Source of the DNA: Rheinheimera sp.
GTDB lineage: Bacteria > Pseudomonadota > Gammaproteobacteria > Enterobacterales > Alteromonadaceae
Assembly (NCBI RefSeq): GCF_020217005.1
Contig: NZ_JAIWOI010000323.1
Coordinates: 1-10,000, forward strand
DNA: 10,000 nucleotides
Reading direction: 5' to 3'
Shown: one piece after another, positions 5,394 through 10,000 of the stretch
Layout: the number at the start of each line of letters is the position of its first letter
Position numbering within the stretch: the stretch's first letter is position 1
Notes under the pieces: generated by a model
Databases searched by the model: none
Seen by the model: only the letters and a program-made list of their open reading frames with translations
What the model was told of the DNA's origin: nothing
Position numbers and translations under genes: made by a program

Positions 5394-7019
5394 ATGTTAA
5401 ATCAAATCTCAGTAAAAATCCGCCTATTGCTACTGGTTTGTGTGCCATTACTGGTGTTAATTGCCATTAGTTTGATTTCAGTCAGGGAAATGGGTCATTT
5501 AAGTGACGGAGCAACCAGTATCTATGAAGATCGTGTGGTACCGCTGAAGCAAATTAAACAAGTGGCAGATGCTTATGCGGTCACTTCTGTGGATTTATTG
5601 CATAAATATCGTGGTGAGGTGCTTTCTGCCGCAGAAACTGTGGAGCAGCTCAATCAACAAGGTCAGTTGGCAGATCAGATCTGGCAATCTTATCTGGCAA
5701 CAAGTCTTACTAAAGAAGAGTCTGAACTGGCGGAAAATGCGAAACAACAAATGTTGTCATTTCGGCAAAAGCTGCAGGAATATCAACGCCAAATCAGTGA
5801 TGGCGGACTAATGCAGCGCAGCGCCAAAGACTTTAACACCGAGCTTTATCAACACGCTGATCCGCTTAGCGCCTCTTTAGCCGGGCTAATTGATATTCAA
5901 CTGGTCGAAGCCGAAAAATTCAAGGTAGCAGCCGCCTCTCAATACCAGTTTTTTATGCAGCTGTTTGTCGCAGCTTTATTGTTGGTGCTTATTTGTTTAG
6001 CCGTTTTGTCCTGGTTGATTTATCGCTCAATTCACAGACCATTGCACCAATTGCAGCAGGCCATTTCTGTAGTAGGTGATCAATCTGATTTGCGAGTCAG
6101 AGCAGAAGTTACCGGAACTGATGAGATTGCGGTGACGGCCACAGCGTTTAATCAGACCATAGGGCGAGTGCACCAGTTTTTTACTGAGTTAGCAGATGCT
6201 GTGTCGCAATTGGCTGCAGCCTCCGAAGAAATGAGCCAGATCAGTACTCAGGTGAGCGGCACAGCTTTTGAACAAGAACAACAAGCAAATTTAATAGCCA
6301 CTGCAGTGAATCAAATGTCGGCTGCTATTCAGGAAGTGGCCAATAGTGCTTTAGCAACCTCAGAACAAGCAAATGATGTTGACCAGAAGACTCAGCAGGG
6401 CTATCAGAAGGTGATTCAAAATGCCGGTTCCATTGAACAGCTCTCCACTGTGATCAATGGTGCCAGTCTGGTCATTGAACAACTAAACGGGGAGTCAGAA
6501 AAAATCACTGCTGTGCTGGCGGTGATCCAAACCATAGCTGGCCAGACTAACCTGTTAGCATTGAATGCTGCTATTGAAGCTGCCCGGGCAGGTGAGGCTG
6601 GACGTGGTTTTGCCGTTGTTGCTGATGAGGTCAGAACCCTGGCCACTAATACCCAAAAGGCAACTGAATCGATACGCACTATGATTGATAATTTGCAGGC
6701 ATCCGCCCGTGAAGCTGTGCAGGCTATGGCGCAGTCAGGCCATTACGCCAGTACGAGTGTGCAGAATGCTCAGGAAGCGGGGGCTGTGCTGGAGGATATT
6801 AAGTCTGCAGTGGGCACCATAGTGGATATGAATGTACAGATCTCAGCGGCGACTGAACAGCAAACTATAGTAGCCGAGGAAATTAATAAAAATATTAGTG
6901 AGTTTAGCGTCAGCATAGGCGAAATGACCCGCAGTGCAACTCATAGTGCTGATGCCAGCGGTTCTTTGGCGCAGCTAGCCAGCAGGCTGCAACAGCAAGC
7001 TGCATTATATCGGGTATAA
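5394..7019 (+). CDS. Methyl-accepting chemotaxis protein with four-helix-bundle sensor
   Basis: A 541-aa inner-membrane chemoreceptor (543 aa from the ATG at 5388) of usual length. Order: transmembrane helix 1 (about 9-29), periplasmic helical sensor (about 30-184), transmembrane helix 2 (186-210), HAMP linker (about 210-262), then a long cytoplasmic coiled coil. The hairpin tip that binds CheA and CheW is unmistakable at about 377-417 ([20 protein letters not shown], then [17 protein letters not shown]). The sensor carries [20 protein letters not shown], a hallmark of the 4HB_MCP family, so it probably binds a small ligand in the periplasm or a binding protein. The ligand cannot be told from sequence. 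The C-terminus ends ALYRV, without the NWETF-type tail that tethers CheR in E. coli Tar and Tsr. The gene is divergent from yjfL and is followed within 15 bp by a terminator, so it is a stand-alone unit. Confidence 0.95.
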   Translation: MLNQISVKIRLLLLVCVPLLVLIAISLISVREMGHLSDGATSIYEDRVVPLKQIKQVADAYAVTSVDLLHKYRGEVLSAAETVEQLNQQGQLADQIWQSYLATSLTKEESELAENAKQQMLSFRQKLQEYQRQISDGGLMQRSAKDFNTELYQHADPLSASLAGLIDIQLVEAEKFKVAAASQYQFFMQLFVAALLLVLICLAVLSWLIYRSIHRPLHQLQQAISVVGDQSDLRVRAEVTGTDEIAVTATAFNQTIGRVHQFFTELADAVSQLAAASEEMSQISTQVSGTAFEQEQQANLIATAVNQMSAAIQEVANSALATSEQANDVDQKTQQGYQKVIQNAGSIEQLSTVINGASLVIEQLNGESEKITAVLAVIQTIAGQTNLLALNAAIEAARAGEAGRGFAVVADEVRTLATNTQKATESIRTMIDNLQASAREAVQAMAQSGHYASTSVQNAQEAGAVLEDIKSAVGTIVDMNVQISAATEQQTIVAEEINKNISEFSVSIGEMTRSATHSADASGSLAQLASRLQQQAALYRV

Positions 7020-7031
7020 ACCCTCAATTTG

Positions 7032-7059
7032 AGGCCACTCTTGTGGCCTTTAATTTTTT
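7032..7059 (+). terminator. Intrinsic terminator of the chemoreceptor gene
   Basis: AGGCCAC (7032-7038) and GTGGCCT (7043-7049) form a perfect seven-bp GC-rich stem with a TCTT loop. A T-rich tract containing six T in a row follows. It begins 12 bp after the stop codon. Confidence 0.88.
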
Positions 7060-7235
7060 ATTGCCACTGCTGTTCCAGATGAGGGCAGCAGTATTCAGTT
7101 TCCTACCTGAAGAAGACCTTCTGTAACCTACTGTTTTATAATTTAAAACTGACAATGCTTTTGTATAAAACCTCGAGTTGCCACTTTTTGGGGCAAGAAC
7201 AGCGTCGTGCACTACTTAGTAACAAAGCAGCGGGC

Positions 7236-7251
7236 ATGAATACGTATTCAT
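7236..7251. promoter_or_regulatory. Perfect 16-bp palindromic operator, LacI-family type or ArgR-like
   Basis: ATGAATACGTATTCAT is identical to its reverse complement. An even palindrome with a central CG flanked by TGAA/TTCA arms is typical of LacI-family sugar regulators, which often control TonB-dependent receptors. The TGAAT and ATTCA arms also match ArgR boxes, but the CG centre does not fit the A/T centre of that box. It lies 120 bp upstream of the receptor start and about 22 bp upstream of the best -35. The regulator is not in the window. Confidence 0.55.
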
Positions 7252-7273
7252 CTTGTGAGTGGCGTTCAGCTGG

Positions 7274-7303
7274 TTAATAACTGTTGATGGAACATTTTAT
7301 AAA
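7274..7303 (+). promoter_or_regulatory. Candidate promoter of the TonB-dependent receptor gene
   Basis: TTAATA (7274-7279, four of six) and TATAAA (7298-7303, five of six) are separated by 18 bp. Transcription would start near 7310, leaving a leader of about 60 nt. An alternative is TTGTGA (7254-7259) with TAATAA after 16 bp, which would abut the 16-bp palindrome directly. The match is moderate in both cases. Confidence 0.4.
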
Positions 7304-7371
7304 AATCAGGACGTCCTTTGATTGTGTTGTACAGGGAAGGTCCATAACAATCCACATCGGGGACAAGAGGC

Positions 7372-10000
7372 ATGCCAAACTATAAACATAGTTTGCTGGC
7401 GCTCGCTATTGCTGCTGCAGGTTTTAGTAGCAGTATCAGCGCAGAGGAAGCAAACCAACAACTCGCACAGCAAGAAGCGCAGGTTAGCGCAGGTTCAAAT
7501 ACCAGCAAAACCAAAGAAGAAGTTGAAGTTATTGAAGTCAAAGGCTTTTCTAGTAGCTTAATTAAGTCGCTGAACGACAAACGATTCGCTGACACAGTAG
7601 TTGAATCCATTTCAGCAGATGATTTAGGCGCATTGCCTGATGTCTCTATGGCTGATGCCTTGACCCGTTTACCTGGTATATCTGCCGTCCGCACTGGTGG
7701 CCAGGCCTCTGAAATTAACATCAGGGGTATGGCAGGTGGTTTTGTATTTTCCACCTTAAACGGTCGTGAGCAGGTGTCGACCAGTGGTCAACGCAATATC
7801 GAATTTGATCAATACCCTTCAGAGCTGATTTCTTCAGCTGCGGTCTATAAATCGCCAAAAGCGTCGCTGATTGAAGGGGGCGTTGCGGGTACAGTAGAGC
7901 TAAAAACAGCCAGTCCGCTCAAAGCCAAAGACACACATAATTTTACCCTGAACGGCCGGGGTATGTTTAACGACAGGGCCGATGAAATCCCCAATGGTCA
8001 GGAGACGGGGGATCGTTTTAGTTTGTCTTATCAGGGCAAATTTTTAGATGAAACTCTGGGCATCGCTATTGGTTTTGCCCGTTTGTTTCAACCAAGTGTT
8101 TCCACCCAATTTGTCGGTTTGGCTTATAACAAACAGGCTGACGTCGATGGTATCAGTGAAGCTGAGCCGAATGAACTGATCAGCGAAGGTTTTGAAATGC
8201 AGCACCGGGGTGGTGAAGAAACCCGCAACGGCTATATGGCTGCAGTGGAATGGATAGCTACAGATAAGTTAACTGTCAAAGCGGACGCCTTTGTGTCTAA
8301 ATTTGATACTGAAGCATTTGCCCGTGGTTTTAGGGTGAAACTGGAGGGAGATGGTGCAGCCATAGGCAATCCGGTGATCAAAGACAACCTGGTAATCGGT
8401 GGTACCTTTAACCGTAAAACCAACGGCAATACCAGAGTTGAACTGGTAAATGACGACAATACAGACAACGATGAAGTACAAAGTTTTGGCGTGAATTTTG
8501 ACTTCGAAGCCACAGACGAGCTGAGTTTAAACTTTGATGTATCTCATTCTTCTGCTGACAGTGTATTTAAAAACGGCTTACTTTGGGCTCTGGTCGCTCA
8601 AGATGCAACAGTGCCGAATCCGCAACTGGACGGCAATGTCTCTATCAGTTATGCACTCAATGGCTTAAACCTGCCTGACGTAGGTTTTAATCAGGAAGCC
8701 GCTTTTACCGATATTGACAGGGTTATGCTCAGCAAATATGGCATTTACCCTTATATCAACTCAGACGAGGTCAATGCTTACAAACTGGATGGCAAATACC
8801 AATTAGATCATGCAGTGATCAGTTCAATTGAAGCTGGGGTGAGGTATTCGGAACGTGAATACTCCAACGATCGTCAGGTATTTGAATATGGGTCAGACGG
8901 CGCCTTTTTAAGTTCGCAACCCCCGTTACGCTTAACCGCTGATATGGTGAGTGTGGTGAATTTCAGTGGCAAGTTTTCGCATTTCCCCAGTTATCTGGCG
9001 ATAGATGCAGACAAAGCGTTGAATGCCTGGTTCCCTCAGGGTATTCCACAACCAGTGCAAACCTGGGGTACCGGCAATACAGGTATTTTGCCTTCCCAAC
9101 GAGTACCAGGTGGTCCTGACACGGCCTGGTCTGTTTTACAAAGCGGTGAAGTCTACGAGGACGTGATGGCCGCTTATGTACAAGCCAATCTGGATACGGA
9201 GATTTTTTCTATTCCTGTGACGGGTAATATTGGTGTTCGTATGGTGGAAACTGACCAATACGCATCAGACTTAACAGATGTAGGCGGCGATGCAACTTTA
9301 GGTGCTCAGAACATCATGGACGCCGCCGGTTTAGTCAATACCAGATATAAACCAGGGGTAATAGGTCAGACCTACAGGGATTATTTGCCACAGCTTAACC
9401 TGAACTTTGCTATTACGGACAGTGATCAAATTCGTTTTGCCGCGGCCAAAGTCATGTCGCGTCCACCTATTGATCGTTTGGCGTCTAACACCAGCTATAC
9501 CATAGATCAGTTAACAGGACAGGTGAATGGTTCCAGTTCGAACAGTCCCTTCTTAAAGCCATTTTACGCCACTCAGTACGATATTTCTTATGAGAAATAC
9601 TTCACTGAAACAGATGGCGCTTTTGTCGCTGCACTGTTTTACAAGGATATAGAGTCTTTTATTAACACCTTCACCATAGCGGACTTTGATTTTAAGGCGG
9701 CAGGTTTTCCTATCCCTGATTTTATTGTGCGTGAAAATGGCTCAACAATAGAAACTCAGCCGGGTAACTACACAACAGCGGTGAATAATGACAAAGGGGG
9801 TTATATCCGTGGTGCCGAAATTGCCTATACCCAAGTCTTTAAGTTCCTGCCTTCTTTTTGGCAGGGTTTGGGTTTTAGCGGCAGCTACTCCTACACAGAA
9901 AGCGAAATCCAGCAACAGGTTAGCCTGGGGGCTCAGACCATAGACATTACCTTGCCTGGTTTATCAAAAAACGTCATGACCGCAACGTTATTCTGGGAAT
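7372..10000 (+). CDS. TonB-dependent outer-membrane receptor, TIGR01782-like (3' end outside window)
   Basis: The first 876 codons of a TonB-dependent transporter. These are 22-strand outer-membrane barrels with a plug that import scarce nutrients using TonB-ExbB-ExbD energy. A signal peptide (residues 1-24, cleavage after SISA) is followed by a TonB-box-like EVEVIEVKG (50-58). The plug follows (about 62-182; ADDLGALPDVSMADALTRLP, INIRGM, TLNGRE, QYPSELISSAAVYKSP, GGVAGTVELKT). The barrel runs onward, and GYIRGAEIAYTQ and LPGLSKNVMTATLFWE near the end show that only a few dozen residues are missing. Sequence style matches the Xanthomonas/Caulobacter-type family common in Alteromonadales, whose members often take up oligosaccharides. 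The substrate here is unknown. No cysteine is seen. The start is fixed by an in-frame stop at 7345-7347. GGGGA lies 8 nt before the ATG. Confidence 0.95.
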   Translation, partial: MPNYKHSLLALAIAAAGFSSSISAEEANQQLAQQEAQVSAGSNTSKTKEEVEVIEVKGFSSSLIKSLNDKRFADTVVESISADDLGALPDVSMADALTRLPGISAVRTGGQASEINIRGMAGGFVFSTLNGREQVSTSGQRNIEFDQYPSELISSAAVYKSPKASLIEGGVAGTVELKTASPLKAKDTHNFTLNGRGMFNDRADEIPNGQETGDRFSLSYQGKFLDETLGIAIGFARLFQPSVSTQFVGLAYNKQADVDGISEAEPNELISEGFEMQHRGGEETRNGYMAAVEWIATDKLTVKADAFVSKFDTEAFARGFRVKLEGDGAAIGNPVIKDNLVIGGTFNRKTNGNTRVELVNDDNTDNDEVQSFGVNFDFEATDELSLNFDVSHSSADSVFKNGLLWALVAQDATVPNPQLDGNVSISYALNGLNLPDVGFNQEAAFTDIDRVMLSKYGIYPYINSDEVNAYKLDGKYQLDHAVISSIEAGVRYSEREYSNDRQVFEYGSDGAFLSSQPPLRLTADMVSVVNFSGKFSHFPSYLAIDADKALNAWFPQGIPQPVQTWGTGNTGILPSQRVPGGPDTAWSVLQSGEVYEDVMAAYVQANLDTEIFSIPVTGNIGVRMVETDQYASDLTDVGGDATLGAQNIMDAAGLVNTRYKPGVIGQTYRDYLPQLNLNFAITDSDQIRFAAAKVMSRPPIDRLASNTSYTIDQLTGQVNGSSSNSPFLKPFYATQYDISYEKYFTETDGAFVAALFYKDIESFINTFTIADFDFKAAGFPIPDFIVRENGSTIETQPGNYTTAVNNDKGGYIRGAEIAYTQVFKFLPSFWQGLGFSGSYSYTESEIQQQVSLGAQTIDITLPGLSKNVMTATLFWE

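Larger units (their letters stand above)
7060..7371. other. Non-coding region upstream of the TonB-dependent receptor
   Basis: About 310 bp with no supported gene. From left to right it holds an inverted repeat ACTGCTG/CAGCAGT (7066-7072 and 7086-7092, 13-nt loop, no T-run after it), an AT-rich inverted repeat GTTTTATA/TATAAAAC (7133-7140 and 7164-7171), a perfect 16-bp palindrome (7236-7251), a candidate promoter (7274-7303) and a 10-bp palindrome AGGACGTCCT (7308-7317) near the expected transcription start. The minus-strand frame at 7024-7212 would start with GTG, lacks a Shine-Dalgarno and overlaps the terminator, so I do not call it. Confidence 0.6.

Noticed and set aside
7185..7200. Stem TTGCC/GGCAA around a T-run near 7178-7196 as a terminator
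   Set aside because: The stem is only five bp and no T-run follows it on either strand.
7024..7212. 62-codon minus-strand frame between the chemoreceptor and the TonB receptor
   Set aside because: It starts with GTG, has no Shine-Dalgarno, overlaps the chemoreceptor terminator and resembles nothing I know.
7322..7754. Frames of 79 (+) and 124 (-) codons at the start of the TonB receptor
   Set aside because: The signal peptide, TonB box and plug motifs in frame 1 from 7372 account for this DNA; the others are shadows.
8232..8513. Minus-strand frames of 93 and 70 codons within the TonB receptor
   Set aside because: They are antisense to the intact receptor frame and low in complexity, without ribosome sites.
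1..10000. Mobile element, CRISPR array, defence island, tRNA or rRNA
   Set aside because: No transposase or integrase, no regularly spaced repeats, no terminal inverted repeats or duplicated target sites, and no RNA gene signature were seen; the genes present are core or housekeeping-like.

Overview
The window looks like an ordinary chromosomal segment of a Gram-negative, motile gammaproteobacterium. An Alteromonadales member close to Rheinheimera or Shewanella is my best guess. This is inferred from the fused AAK-GNAT form of ArgA, the YgiB/YgiC proteins, a four-helix-bundle chemoreceptor, and a large TonB-dependent receptor of the type common in carbohydrate-scavenging marine and freshwater gammaproteobacteria. 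Composition looks even and moderately AT-leaning by eye. I see no insertion sequence, integrase, tRNA, rRNA or CRISPR array.

Left part (1-2045): the C-terminal end of a glycerol-3-phosphate dehydrogenase-like flavoprotein (glpD family, + strand) converges on argA (- strand). The two genes overlap by six bases, and one TTATAA palindrome supplies both stop codons. argA most likely starts at a GTG at 1749, behind a promoter at 1778-1806. A roughly 300-bp AT-rich stretch upstream holds weak candidate arginine-repressor boxes and a near-perfect 16-bp palindrome.

Middle (2046-5393): a - strand SGNH-hydrolase-like lipoprotein gene is separated by a good intrinsic terminator from a compact - strand operon, yjfL (DUF350) - ygiB (DUF1190) - ygiC (glutathionylspermidine-synthase-like ATP-grasp). 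The trio combines a four-helix membrane protein, a cysteine-bearing lipoprotein and a cytoplasmic ligase. It resembles the E. coli yjfLMC/ygiBC arrangement, whose function is not settled. This is the least understood conserved system in the window.

Right part (5219-10000): the operon is divergent from a methyl-accepting chemotaxis protein gene that ends in a strong terminator. About 310 bp of non-coding DNA follows, with a perfect 16-bp palindrome that looks like a LacI-family operator or, less likely, an ArgR box. After it begins a TonB-dependent receptor of the TIGR01782-like class, whose C-terminus lies beyond the window. The receptor and its presumed operator may belong to a nutrient-uptake locus continuing to the right.

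Nothing in the window is a clear defence or mobile system. The most useful leads are the yjfL-ygiB-ygiC operon, the TonB receptor operator, the short GlpD-like end and the SGNH lipoprotein.
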